This document shows, piece by piece, positions 10,555 to 22,197 of a stretch of DNA of 64,000 nucleotides. The number at the start of each line of letters is the position of its first letter. The stretch's first letter is position 1. The notes beneath the pieces were generated by a model that saw only the letters and a program-made list of their open reading frames with translations, was not told where the DNA came from and made no database searches. The DNA comes from Aralia elata (Eukaryota > Streptophyta > Magnoliopsida > Apiales > Araliaceae). The stretch lies in contig CM068386.1 in assembly GCA_034770075.1 (NCBI GenBank), positions 46,780,896 to 46,844,895 on the forward strand, read 5' to 3'. Made by a program: the position numbers and the translations under genes.

Positions 10555-11696
10555 TGATGTGATAAAAATTAGTAACTGCAAGTGCACAGTGTCAAATTGA
10601 AGAACTGGCAAGTACATGTCGAACCCACAGAGACTAGATTAATTTTAATGTATCCTTAATATCTATTTTAGGCGAATTAGAAATAAAGACTGAGAATCAA
10701 TTAACTAAAATTTAACTAATTAATAATAAGGAAGCAATCTAGGAATTCGAATCCATTAAATAATAAACATAACAAGTAATTCAATCTTTTCTATTTTTAT
10801 AACTTAATTATGATTTTGATCTCCCTTCCCTTTAATTTAGTAATTTTATAATTAACGTGGGCAAGCATAGACTATGAAAATTTAAAGATTAACTATAACC
10901 CATCAAAACTTCTTTGAGTAAACATGGATTAACAATAATTAATTTAAAATCACATAAGAACTTGAATCTTAACAATAATCTATCAAAACCTCTTAATTAA
11001 TTTAAAATCACATAAGAACTATAAAACGAAGGTATTTCAATAACGAAACATGAAGGCGAAATCAATTAAACATAAAAGCATAAATAATAAAAAAGATAAA
11101 AAAATATTATCATGAATAATTATTTAATTTCATCTTCATCCTAGATTAAAGAAAATTAGCTAAACATGAAAATAAATAAGTTAACTAAAATAAAGAAGAA
11201 GTAGAAAATTAAAAATAAAATAAGAAAACTCCCTTTAATTAACAATCATCCAACGAACGTACAATGAAGAAATAATTTAATCTTACTCCTACTCCTAAAC
11301 TAATACCCCCTTCTCTCTAAAACAAGAGACTTATTTACAGAAAAAATAAATTTGTGCCCTAATTTATATTCATTGAACTTTTTCATGTAGGTTTCAATTT
11401 CCTAGTGGCAATCAACTTCTTAAAAATATCTTCTAGATTGACTTTTCTTTCTCTCGCTAGATTTGACTTGCACACCAAGATTATTCCACCTCCTTCCTTC
11501 TCCTTGTAGGATTCTTCTTGGATATTTCCTTACATGAATAAGAGCATTAAATACTGCTTGATCACCAAGATTTTGACTTTATTGTAACAAAATATTAAAT
11601 CCTACAAAATAAAATAAAACATATTAATTAAATAAACTAATATAATTAAAATGACAAAATTAGGGATAATAAAATGTATAAATTATGAGTCTATCA
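10555..11696 (-). repeat. 3' LTR of the Athila-like element
   Basis: Direct repeat of 14823-15941, bounded on the plus strand by TGATGTGATA... and ...GAGTCTATCA. The two copies share AAGTGCACAGT, TCGAACCCACA and the cluster around ATCCAACGAACGTAC. The region about 10920-10990 holds a local rearrangement relative to the other copy. Confidence 0.9.
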
Positions 11697-13033
11697 AATA
11701 CCCCCATACCTAGCTTTTGCTCGTCCTCGAGTAAAACAAAAAGAAAATAAAATAAAAATAAAAACCAAAACTTTCTCATTTTCGTAGGAAACAAGATTGC
11801 ACTTAGCATGTGCAATAAGCCTTTAAACCCCAAGGTTATCCCAAGTGGACGAGTTGTGTCTCATAAGGGTTTGCAGTGAATATACCCACAATTCAAAATT
11901 CAAAATATTTTTGGGTTTAACCAATTATGAAATCGAAAGAAAACTTCTAAGTATACATGGGCATTATACATAAGCAATATTAAATTCAAAATCACACTTT
12001 CACCTTATTAAAAATACTCAATCTTCATTCTAGACACCATCCTTCATATAATTAATATCTTGTGATGCATGTGTATGTGATGTAACTCTTAGTAGAGATT
12101 TTTACCATTAAAATCAAGCAAACTCGTTTGTTTCCTTCTTATTTTTCATTTCTTTCTTTTTTCAGTTTTTTTCCTTGACTTGTACAATGTCTCATTTTCT
12201 TAGGCTTTTCAGAGTTACCCATGTAGTGAGCGTTGGACCAATGACTCCCAAACTAATTGGCTTTAAGGCACTAGGTGTAGAAACACCCCTAAGGGCTTAC
12301 TAACTAGAGTAACAAAGGCCACAAAATTAGACTAGTCAAGCTGCTTCTATCCATCACACTTTTCAGCGTGAATATCGATACTTCCTGAGGCTTGGATACC
12401 CAGTTATTTCGTTCAATGGACATTGAAGCAGTTTTTTTTTTCAACTTTTTTCCAACTTTTCTGTTTCTTTTTTTCTTCAAAAGTTTTCTTTTTTTCTTGA
12501 AATTGCTCAAATCATAGTTTATACCCCACAACTAAGAGTTATTGCGAATGTGAAGTGCCAAAAATGCATAGGAACTTTATTTTACTCAAGATGGTGTTTC
12601 GAACTAAGATTTTTTTATCTTATCAAAGGTTCAATAGTTCTAAATCTTTTAATCTTACTCATGAATTCTGCTCCACAGATACTTATTAGAATTAATCCAA
12701 CTCATAACAAGTCAAACAAAATTTTTAATTTTTTTTTAAAAAAAAAAATTAAAATTTTTTCCTAAAAAGAAAAAAAAATATCTAATACTAGAATACAAAC
12801 TCCCTCATACCTAAATCATGTATTGTCCTCAATGTATACAAATGAAAAATAGAGAACAAAGATGTGAAAGAATTGTACCTTGTATGTGGGGGTATTGTGC
12901 TGCAAGAAAATGTGGTGAGAAAGAAAACAAATGTACATACCTACGAATTTCATAAATCCTAAAACACATATAATGATAAAAGAGTGATACAAATGAGTAT
13001 GTGAGTGTGAACGTTTCATGATTTTCAGGAGGT
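11697..13033. other. Non-coding 3' region and polypurine tract of the Athila-like element
   Basis: Directly beside the LTR, minus-strand sequence reads GGTATGGGGGTATT, a G-rich purine-like tract of the kind that precedes the 3' LTR in Athila-like elements, itself preceded by CTCGAGGACGAGCAAAAGC. The remaining 1.3 kb is AT-rich with poly(A)/(T) runs (12720-12780); I see no supported gene in it. Confidence 0.65.
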
Positions 13034-13893
13034 CTAGGAAAATTGAAAATAACCATAATTTTCATCACAGTTATGCTTAAAGTCAACCTCAGGAAAACAT
13101 TCACTAATATGCTCAAAGTGTGGACGAATTGGCTCGCATGCATGTTTCCATTTTATTGACTTATGTGAAGTGGATCTCAACATCTCATTAACCTTATCTA
13201 AATATTCAGATTCATTCCAATTTTGGTCAAGGTGATTTAAGAAAAAATCAATTGGATCATCTTCAATCATGAGTCTATTTGCAATTATTTCTTAGGTCAT
13301 GGACAACTCTTGGATCATGTTTACTTTAATGGGTTGGTCCACAAAATCACTCGGTTGTTTTCTAGGAATAACTCTTTCAAGATATGGAATTTTAGGCTTA
13401 TAGACTTTTTCAACCGACTCATTAAATGTGACATGATCATTTTTAGGCATAGACTCATAATTTTTAGACTCCTCAAATTCACTTGACTCAAAGTGTGTAA
13501 AATTAAATCCAAAATTTTCATTGTCCTCATCATTTCCATAGTCATCATAATTTTCAAAATTAACCTCAGAGTCACTAGAAAATTCACCCACATCTTGTTC
13601 ATTTATTATGGTGGCTAACTTACTCATTTGAATTTCTAGACGAGATATAGCTTGATTCGTGTTAAATTGATTTTTCATTAAAGCTTCCATAATTTTCTCT
13701 AAGGTACTTAATCTTTCCTCTTCTTCTTTTGAAAATTCTTGTGGATATTGAGGCTCTGGATCCGGATATGGATATGAACTTAGATAAAAATTTTCATAAG
13801 TTGGAAACAAAAATTTACTTGTTGTTCGTTAAAATTTTCATAAGGTTCTTGATTCCAAGCAAAATTATTATTCCAACTATAATAAGAGTCCAT
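13034..13893 (-). pseudogene. Gag-like relic of the Athila-like element
   Basis: The frame begins with MDSYYSWNNNFAWNQEPYEN at 13893, shifts by one base near 13814, continues to a stop at 13292-13294 and then stays open in the same frame to 13034. The middle carries a coiled-coil-like segment, RLSTLEKIMEALMKNQ and SRLEIQMSKLATIINE, which I recognise from gag C-termini of Athila-like derivatives. An acidic, Asn/Asp-rich stretch follows. No zinc knuckle or enzyme domain is visible. The function is unknown; in such elements the short gag-like ORF may or may not be translated. Confidence 0.65.
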
Positions 13894-14798
13894 CTTTCCA
13901 CAAATCACAAAACAAATAAACAACTAACCACGAAAGTCATAAAAAAAATAAAAAAATAAAATAAAAATCCTAATTCTACGGTTAGCCTAAATAAAATCTA
14001 GACAGCTCCTAACTGTTCCAAGTTACACCTTAGGGTCCACAAAATTTGAAATTAATCACACCACTAGCCAGGTAAGTGTAAGAACGGTGGGAGTCTCTTC
14101 GTGGGTACGGTGACTCATTGAATAACCACACGTTCTTTAGGCGTTTGCCTTTTGAACCACTTGCCTAGACACCATAGTTTGATTAATTAAAAATTCAGCC
14201 TCCTCTTGGAGTCACTTGTCCTAATTGAGCTCGAAATTGTTAGGGGTCAACGTTTACTTGATTTTATTAAGGCAATGTTATGCAAAATGAATGGGTGATT
14301 TGTGGGCCAAGGAAGGGTAATGAAATCCCCACCTTATCTTGTTATGGGTTGTGCCCTTAAGTTAAATTACAAATGAGAATGCACAAATAAAATAAAAAAA
14401 AAGTTGTAAACAAATAAAGTGTCCTAAAACTATGTGAATTACGAAAGAAAGAGAAATTTGACGTACCTCAATCCTCCAACAATTACCACAGTTTATATTT
14501 AACAAACAAAAAAAATAAAAACCTAAACAGGATGTGCTCTACGTGAGTTAATGCATGTATGCGGCAATTAGTTTTCTAACTAACAATAAAAACTATAAAA
14601 AAATAAAACTAAGCTACTATTTTTTTTTAATTTTTTTTAGTTACGATACAAAATACAAGGAATAACGCAACAATAATCTTGTCTTTTCGCACCTTTGAAC
14701 CGCTTCGGTAATCCTGAAAAAAATAATAAAAATAATATTATAACTAAAAAAAACTAACTCGAATAAATAAAAATGAAGGAATACAAAATAAAATCTAG
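13894..14798. other. 5' leader of the Athila-like element
   Basis: AT-rich sequence between primer site and the gag-like relic (element sense is minus). I see no ORF, repeat array or RNA gene in it. Confidence 0.5.
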
Positions 14799-14818
14799 TC
14801 CCCGGCAACGACGGCAAA
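14799..14818 (-). other. Primer-binding site, tRNA-Asp-like
   Basis: On the minus strand, 4 nt from the LTR, the sequence reads TTGCCGTCGTTGCCGGGGAC. Plant tRNA-Asp complement is TGGCGCCGTTGCCGGGGA, so the match is good with a few substitutions. This fixes the element on the minus strand. Confidence 0.75.
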
Positions 14819-14822
14819 AACT

Positions 14823-15941
14823 TGATATGATAAAAATTAGTTATTGTAAGTGCACAGTATCAAATTGAAGAACTGGTAAGTACAGGTCGAACCCACATGG
14901 ACTAGATTAATTTTAATGTATCCTTAATATCTATTTTAGGTGAATTAGAAATAAAGATTGAGAATCAATTAACTAAAATTTAACTAATTAATAATAATGA
15001 AGCAATCTAGGAATTCGAATCCATTAAATAATAAACATAACAAGTAATTCAATCTCTTCTATTTTTATAACTTAATTATGATTTTGATCTCCCTTCCCTT
15101 TAATTTAGTAATTTTATAATTAACGTGGGCAAGTATAGACTATGAAAATTTAAGAATTAACTATAACCCATCAAAACTTCTTTGAGCAAGTATGGATTAT
15201 GAAAAACTCATATTTTAATAATAATCTATCAAAACCTCTTAATTAATTTAAAATCACATAAGAACTATAAAATGAAGGTATTTCAATAGCGAAACATGAA
15301 GGTGAAATCAATTAAACATAAAAGCATAAATAATAGAAAAGATAAAAAAATATTATCATGAATAATTATTTAATTTCATCTTCATCCTAGATTAAAGAAA
15401 ATTAGCTAAACATGAAAATAAATAAGTTAACTAAAATAAAGAAGAAGTAGAAAATTAAAAATAAAATAAGAAAACTCCCTTTAATTAACAATCATCCAAC
15501 GAACGTACAATGAAGAAATAATTTAATCTTACTCCTACTCCTAAACTAATATCCCCTCTCTCTAAAACAAGAGACTTATTTACAGGAAAAATAAATTTGT
15601 GCCCTAATTTATATTCATTGAACCTTTTCATGTAGGTTTCAACTTCCTAGTGGCAGTTAACTTCTCAAAGATATCTTCTAGATTGACTTTCCTTTCTCTC
15701 GCTGGATTTGACTTGCACACCAAGATTGTTCCACTTCCTTCCTTCTCCTTGTAGGATTCTTCTTGGATATTTTCTTACATAAATAAGAGCATTAAATACT
15801 ACTTGATCACCAAGATTTTGACTTTATTGTAACAAAATATTAAATCCTACAAAATAAAATAAAACATATTAATTAAATAAACTAATATAATTAAAATGAC
15901 AAAATTAGGGATAATAAAATGTATAAATTATGAGTCTATCA
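14823..15941 (-). repeat. 5' LTR of the Athila-like element
   Basis: 1119-bp copy of 10555-11696, ending in GAGTCTATCA, then the target duplication TATAT. Confidence 0.9.
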
Positions 15942-15946
15942 TATAT

Positions 15947-17208
15947 CAAAGGGTATGATTTGGTATAATAAGTTGTACATGGAGATAGGTGAATGATCAA
16001 CAAAAAATCTACCACATCTAGTAAAAGATGTGAATGTCCTATGTGATTCGATAAATGACAACTCAGTAGTCCTTGGCCAATGCAGAATGAAATTAGAAAG
16101 GAGTTTTTAATTTGCATTATTTAGAGTTGTGCATTTGGGAATCGAAATACATATAATTAAATAAAATAAGACTTGACAGTAATTCCATGTCTTATATTTA
16201 GTTGGGACGTTGTATAGTAGAAGGATTGAATTGTACGGTAACTATTTACTGAAAGGTTCTTTTGTGATTAATATTGAAATCTATATTATCTGGAAAGTCA
16301 TTGATCGCTAAGGGGGCTTACCCTTATTGTAGGATAAATGTTATTTATTTAAATGAATTAAATAATTTAATTTATTTATTTAAATAAGATTAGAATTGTT
16401 CTTATTGATTTATTCACAACCGGTTTAATATGGAGAACCTAAAGGGTCACACCGCAAAAGAAAAATATTTATTTAAGAAGTAAATGGCATAATCGTAATA
16501 ATAAGTTAAGTGTATTTAATTTAATCTATGGAGATAGAATAAATTAAATAGCTTAATATTTATTATTTAATATTTTAGAAATATTAAATATAAATTAATA
16601 AGAGGAGTCTTATTATTATTATTACTATTATTATTATTTAATTTCTAAGAGGGTTTGTGAATTAATTAATAAAAGTACTCATAAATTTCTAATTGGATTA
16701 GGAGTTTAATTAATTAAAAGAGTTTAATTAAGACAATTAACCTAATCCTAAATAGTTTAGGAGGATTTTTTATATCTATAAATAAGAAGAGTTTTATCAT
16801 AGATTGGATTACACACTCTTGCATTAGAATTATGGAGAGTACTTGCAATTTCTATAGAGATAGAAACTAGGGTTTTGCCAACACCCATCTTCTTGAATAC
16901 CTATTCTTCCTTGGTGCATCACCTCTAGAGGCCAAACACTTAGGTGACTAATGTTGATCAAAAGAAGGAATCTAACTGGTAGATTTCAAGGAGAACACAA
17001 AGGACTAGGAGTTGAACTTGTACCCGAGGAAGCTTTGATCTACGAGCGTATAATTCTTATTCTCTTTCTCTTTCGTTTATATCGTTAATTGAGCACATAG
17101 ATGGATCACGGTGATGGTTTATATTAAAATTTTTAAAATCTGTTTTATCGCGCTTCCGCTCTATTTATGTAATTTGATTGCATGCTTGCGTAATATACAA
17201 ACCTAACA
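15947..17208 (+). repeat. Ty1/copia LTR, 3' part
   Basis: This resumes the LTR interrupted at 10554 and runs in register with 34676-35425, then beyond it, ending ...AACCTAACA at 17208. A TATA-like CTATAAATAAG lies at 16776-16786. No initiator-tRNA primer site follows, so this is a 3' or solo LTR; its first part is outside the window. A minus-strand relative occupies 48894-50644. Confidence 0.87.
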
Positions 17209-17840
17209 TAATCTCCCCCTCCGAACCCATGAGAGGAGGGATCACTAACCACAACTTCTCACTCAGAGTTAATTCCAACGAAGTCTTGGCTTAACTTAAG
17301 CTTCTTGGAATTTTTAATTTTCTTTATGTCTGACTTCGTCTCATCGGCATGGTTTTTCTCGATGGGAGGATCCAACTTAAACTTGACAGATTTTTACTTG
17401 TCAAATTCTTTCACAACCGCTTTGTACCCTGACTGCGAGATATCACTTTCCTTCTTCACTTTTGGTACCCATTAAAGCGAAGAGCTTTCTTCTCGTGGTT
17501 CCCATGCAAGGCTTTTCTCCCATCTTGCACGACTTTATACCACATCTTTTTTTGCCTAACTCCCCCATCTTCAACACCTCTCACATGTGCCCGCATAGTG
17601 TAAAGAATGTCTACCTTCTTACCTCTAGTCACCACTAGAGTCCCTTTAGCTAGTGAGCTTCCACTGACTTTCATCAAAGTAACTTTTATAACCATTCTCA
17701 TCAAGCTTACTAGTAGAGATCAAATTAAGACGGATATCCGGAACATGTCTGACTTCTTTCAGCATCAACCTGCAACTACTGTTAGTCTCCAAACAAATAT
17801 CTCCAATTGGAATGCCTATAATCTTGTGATAGAATCCTAT
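17209..17840 (-). pseudogene. Ty1/copia pol relic (pre-integrase region)
   Basis: Minus-strand translation from about 17840 gives GDICLETNSSCRLMLKEVRH and then VPDIRLNLISTSKLDENGYK. After a one-base shift near 17700 it continues as LAKGTLVVTRGKKVDILYTM. This is the typical stretch between copia protease and integrase. The frame continues to a stop at 17456. The next 250 bp toward 17209 has charged, Lys-rich open segments I cannot place. No catalytic residues of protease or integrase are present. It belongs to an element different from the neighbouring copia LTR, because it points the other way. Confidence 0.65.
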
Positions 17841-17893
17841 TCAGGCTCGCATCGAACAACATTCACTCAACTCGAGTTCGAAAGGTTCAACGA

Positions 17894-18954
17894 ATGATTT
17901 CAAGTAATTGGGCTAAAGTCTATTCAAGGATATTTACATTGGAGCTCAATTCAAGCAGACCGTGAGGAGAGGATCAATTATGTTATTTAGGTTTGCTAGA
18001 TATATTCTATTTAGTGAGACCAAATCAACGCAAGCTGAATCATCAAGGTCGTGTCCAATTGTGTTATCTAATCCGCAACGAAGTTATATTCTAATTCATG
18101 GAGGGATTAACGTTTGCGCGACGTTGTGGATGCCCAAGCATGACGCGGAGATTTCAAATGATCATGCAACAACACAAGGGTGCATTACGTGGAAAAAGGA
18201 CAAAATGGTCAGAAATTTCAGACCAGCACCAAGGCGCCAAATTTGGCTTTGTTGCAGCGCCGGGGCGCTGGGATCCAGAGTGCAACTTGTATGGTAGTGT
18301 CAGGGCGTTGGTTCCAATGCAATTTAGAGCATCAGGGCGCTAAGAACGCGCCACAGAAATCGAGGAACGCGTTTTGATTAGATTTTCTTTCATAATTTTA
18401 GGGATTTATTGTATCTTTTCCAATTCTAATGTAACTAGGATGTTTGTTAGATAGAATTTGATTTCTTTATGATTTGTTATCTAGGATTTCTATATATTTC
18501 CATTCAATTTATTATTCCTTTTAGAGTTAGGGTTTTATTCTATTAGTATAAATAGAAGACATAGTTAATGTAATAGTTAGACTACGTTTGATTAATAAAA
18601 ATTCTTGTGAGATTTTTTCTCATCTTTTGGTTCTTTAAGAATTCCTAGACTAGTTCTTAGTTTTCTTAAGATTCATTATTGATTTATTATACAACAATAC
18701 ATAGTTGTGTGTGGCGTCTTCTACCATGCATCAATCGTGGATTGTACTTTTGGTTCTTGTCTCTTTATAGACATTGGGTCAAGGTGTCGTTGGTGTTCCA
18801 TTCAACGCAGATTTCATTGCTTGATCGATTGTACTAAGGTTCTCGTCTCTTTATAGACGTTGGGTTGCGGTGTCTAGAGAGTTCCACTCAAATAGCTTGC
18901 TAGAAACTATCCGGGCGACGACCACCTCATACAAACGTGCCGTGAAGTCTATCA
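17894..18954 (+). repeat. 5' LTR of a decayed Ty3/gypsy element
   Basis: It begins TGATTTCAAG and ends GTCTATCA, directly followed by an initiator-Met primer site. It contains a GC-rich cluster of GGCGCC/GCGCCGGGGCGC palindromes (about 18225-18360) and a TATA box TATAAATAG at 18547-18555, followed by a long leader. The left boundary is less certain than the right. No second LTR copy is seen. Confidence 0.65.
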
Positions 18955-18955
18955 T

Positions 18956-18972
18956 TTGGTATCAAAGCTAAG
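18956..18972 (+). other. Primer-binding site, initiator tRNA-Met type
   Basis: TTGGTATCAAAGCTAAG starts two bases after the LTR end. The plant initiator-Met complement is TGGTATCAGAGC, so it matches with one substitution. Confidence 0.8.
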
Positions 18973-19376
18973 TTCCTAGCAGGTTACTTATCCTTTATTT
19001 TTCTTGTTGAAGAGTGAAAAAAAAAGTATAGAAAAAAAATTCAGTTATTTCGTTTGGTTTCTATTGTTGGGGAAAATTATTATTTGTGGCAAATTGCTTG
19101 GTATCCGTAAGTTTTGAGATTGTTGAGAATTCATTCAAGAAGGGTACAATTGGCAATCGTGAATTTTTGTTGGTTATCGTAGTCATACCTTCTATGTTTG
19201 TTCTTGATAAGTTATTTTTAAATTGAATAGTAAACTATGATATTTGTTTGGTGAATTCAAAACGAACCTACAAGAGGGAATATTAGAGAGGTAAAAGGCA
19301 AGAGTGTGAGTTTAATTAGAGGTTAAAAGCCAATTGAGCAATACACGAGTGATTTCATAATTGTGCGATACATTAT

Positions 19377-21809
19377 TTGAGCGAAACACCTAAGGGAGTG
19401 TGTGAGGAAAATTTTTCTTTATCTACTAACCTTTGTTTTGCAACAAATATATATAATTATGGTTATGAAAATACTTATAGGTCTCGAAGTTATACTTTCC
19501 AAGGCGGGAATGACCCAGAGGCGTATTTGAGATGGGAGAGGAGGAAGGATCGGGAGTTTGAACATCAAGATTATTTTGAGCATGGGAAAGTCAAACTAGC
19601 GATTCAAGACTTTTCCAATCATGCAGCTATATGGTGGGATCAATTAGTGCGTAGCAGGAGAAGATATGGAGAGCCTTCGATCGAGACTTGGGTAGAGTTA
19701 AAAATCGTGATGAGAAAGTGGTTTGTTCTAGTACAGCCTAACAGGAGGAATGAATATGCAACTCCAAGATATGTCGATCAAACTTTAAGGCGATCAAATT
19801 GGGATGATGAAAGGAATAATCATAGGCATGGATATTCGCATCGGAGACAGCCTCGAGAAACTCCTAAGGTGAATAGGGAAAAATTATTTTTGAAGGAGGT
19901 AAGGGAGGATATCATGGATTCATTTCATAAGGGGATGGAGGATTGTTGGATGTGACTACAAAATAACTCTAAGGCGCAAAAGGAGCAAGATCAGCCGAGG
20001 GAGGTAGAAGATGAAAAAGAATATGCAGTCCAAGGAGAATTGTTAGGTTCCAGTGTGCAAGATGAAGTCCATGAAGAATCAATGTTTGTACAAAAAGAAT
20101 GTGAACGATAAAAAAAATTGAACAAAAGATTGACCGTGAAAAAGAAAAGATTGAAAAGAGTGAGGAAGAAAACAAACGAGAGATTAAAAATAGAGAGAAT
20201 GAAAAGTAAAGAGAGATTAAGAATAGAGAGATTAAAACAAACGAGAGAGAAAAAGTTGAGAGGGAGAATGAGCACAAAAAAAAGAGAAAAAATAAGTGAC
20301 TATGAAAAAGAGAGTGAGAGTAAAAGAGAGTTGTATTTTGAAAAGCCAATGACTGTGCATTCGTACAAGACGACGCTTTTGAATACTAACCGGGTTAACT
20401 CTGTTTTGTCTACTTCTATTGTTTCTCTTGTACAGGTGAGGGATTATATACCTAGTGCTATCATTCCATATCCGTTAGCTTATGGTATTCTTGAGGAGAC
20501 GAAGGAGTCACCGAAGCAGGATGGAGAGTTGATAGAGAGAGGTATCGTGGATGAAGTCATGAGTGCATGTGCCGTTGATAAGATCATAATACCTAAGTAG
20601 GATAAGACATCGAGCTTGTGCATTGATTTTCAATTGGTAAACAAATATCGTTGTTATTTTCTTTGCTTAGATAATATGTTTGATAAATTGCATAGTACTT
20701 ATGTTTTATCTACATTGGATGATGACCATATGATGATAATGCCTATTCGAATTAGCTTAAGAGATTGTGATAAATGGAAAATCGTGATAACATGTGATTT
20801 GTATAGGTGGTTAGTTATTTCTGTTAGACTAGCTAATGCATCTAGTGTTTTCATGAATTTATTAAAACATGTTTTACATACTTTCATGGATAAATTTGTT
20901 GTTAGCTATTTTGAGGGTAGAATCATCTTTGTCATAAACTATGGAGGATATTTGATAGTTGTTGAGTTAGTTTATGATCATGATATTTATTCTCGTACTC
21001 AATGTTTTTACTTACATGAAATTCATTCTAGGTTTTCTTATCCATATGTTGAGTTAGGTTTTCATGCTAGTCAATCTTTACATAATTTGTCGTTAATTGA
21101 CAGTGGTAGTAATCATGTCTTTCCATTAGAGCAATCTTCATTGTATGATTTGTTATCATTTAATATTGTGTTGGAAAGTGTTTATCATCAAATTGGAGTA
21201 GGATATGGTTTATATGCATGTCTAGTTAAATCATTCGGATTAGCTAGTGTGATAGATGTTTTCAAATTAAATCATATTTTGCATTCTTTCATGGGAAAAC
21301 TTGTTAATATCTGTTTTGATGATATTCTGACTTTTAATCACATTTAGGGAAATTCTTTAGCACTTGTTGAGTTTGATTGTGATCATCGTGGTGTTAATTG
21401 TGCAAAAGAGTTTTCATCTTGTGACGTTGAGTGTGACCTTTTGATTCTATTGTTTGATTTTGAATGTGATAATGTCAATAGAAAGGGAAAGGTTAGTTTT
21501 GTTTTGCAGATTTGGGATGAGTTCTTACTCGTCGAGGAGAAAAGCAAGATTCGATGGGCAAAACAATTCGAGCATTGCATTGAAAGTCTACAGGGAAGTG
21601 TTTTGAATATTATTCTAGTAGACTATGCATACGATTTTGAGTTCCGTGAGTTTCTTGAGATTATACAAAAGATACATGTTACTTGGTTTTGTTTTGTGTT
21701 TAATTCAGGAATTCATGTGTGTTTGCATATACGATGTGCAAAGTTGCAAAGATTGGTATTTGACCTAGGTGTAGTGAAGTACTTGATTTTACGAATAATC
21801 AGATCATAA
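19377..21809 (+). pseudogene. Decayed Ty3/gypsy gag-pol in one frame, with two RT-like segments
   Basis: One frame runs for 2.4 kb with stops at 19953, 20109, 20598 and 21345 before ending at 21807. The first part is gag: FQGGNDPEAYLRWERRKDRE, then AAIWWDQLVRSRRR and a basic tail. A Lys/Arg/Glu-rich linker follows (20118-20340), then the run into reverse transcriptase (AYGILEETKE, ERGIVDEVMSACAV, LCIDFQLVNKY). An RT segment at about 20690-20935 retains DKWKIV and FMNLLKHVLHTFMDKFVVSY, but the catalytic motif is YFEG. A second RT-like segment at about 21180-21345 retains YHQI, FGLASV and FMGKLVNICFDDIL. No RNase H or integrase is recognisable. An active product is impossible. Confidence 0.7.
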
Positions 21810-22197
21810 GATTCACTTTTGATCCGAGAATTCGTCGATGGGTATATTTGCGAATGATCGAGATCATCATATTGATTTTTGATTTGAGAATTCGTGAATG
21901 GGTGAAAGTGCAATATGAGGAGTTCTACGTGTTGATTTTTGATCCAGGAGGTTATAGAACTTTTCATAGTTTTTCTTACGTTTATTTTATTACCTATATG
22001 TTTATGTCATTAGGTATAAGTTTTGATTGTGTTTTTGCTTTAGTTGCTAATTTAGTTGGTTTTGTTCTAGTTAGTATTTTGGAAGAATTTGGTCTTCATG
22101 TGGAAGAGCATCGTGATGAGGTGGATAGGTTCTTGATTAAGAGAGATCGAAAATTTAAGTTTCCAGGAGGTGTTACGAAGAGTTTGTAGTGTGTTAT
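21810..22197 (+). other. Unidentified tail of the decayed gypsy element
   Basis: A short open stretch (21848-22189) resembles nothing I know. It ends just before an LTR terminus at 22198. The five bases GTTAT (22193-22197) would be the target duplication of that LTR, but the partner copy is not in place. Confidence 0.4.

Larger units (their letters stand above)
10555..15941 (-). mobile_element. Complete Athila-like non-autonomous retrotransposon (LARD type)
   Basis: A 5.4-kb element flanked by target duplication TATAT (10550-10554 and 15942-15946), with LTRs at 10555-11696 and 14823-15941. In minus-strand order it has the LTR, a tRNA-Asp-like primer site, a short gag-like protein relic, about 1.3 kb of AT-rich non-coding sequence, a purine tract and the second LTR. 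No protease, reverse transcriptase or integrase is present. The two LTRs differ by many substitutions and by 23 bp in length, so it is clearly older than the Tat/Ogre element beside it. Confidence 0.9.

Noticed and set aside
20118..20349. Lys/Arg/Glu-rich frame that might be a nuclear protein
   Set aside because: It is continuous with the decayed gypsy gag-pol frame and is low-complexity linker sequence between gag and RT.
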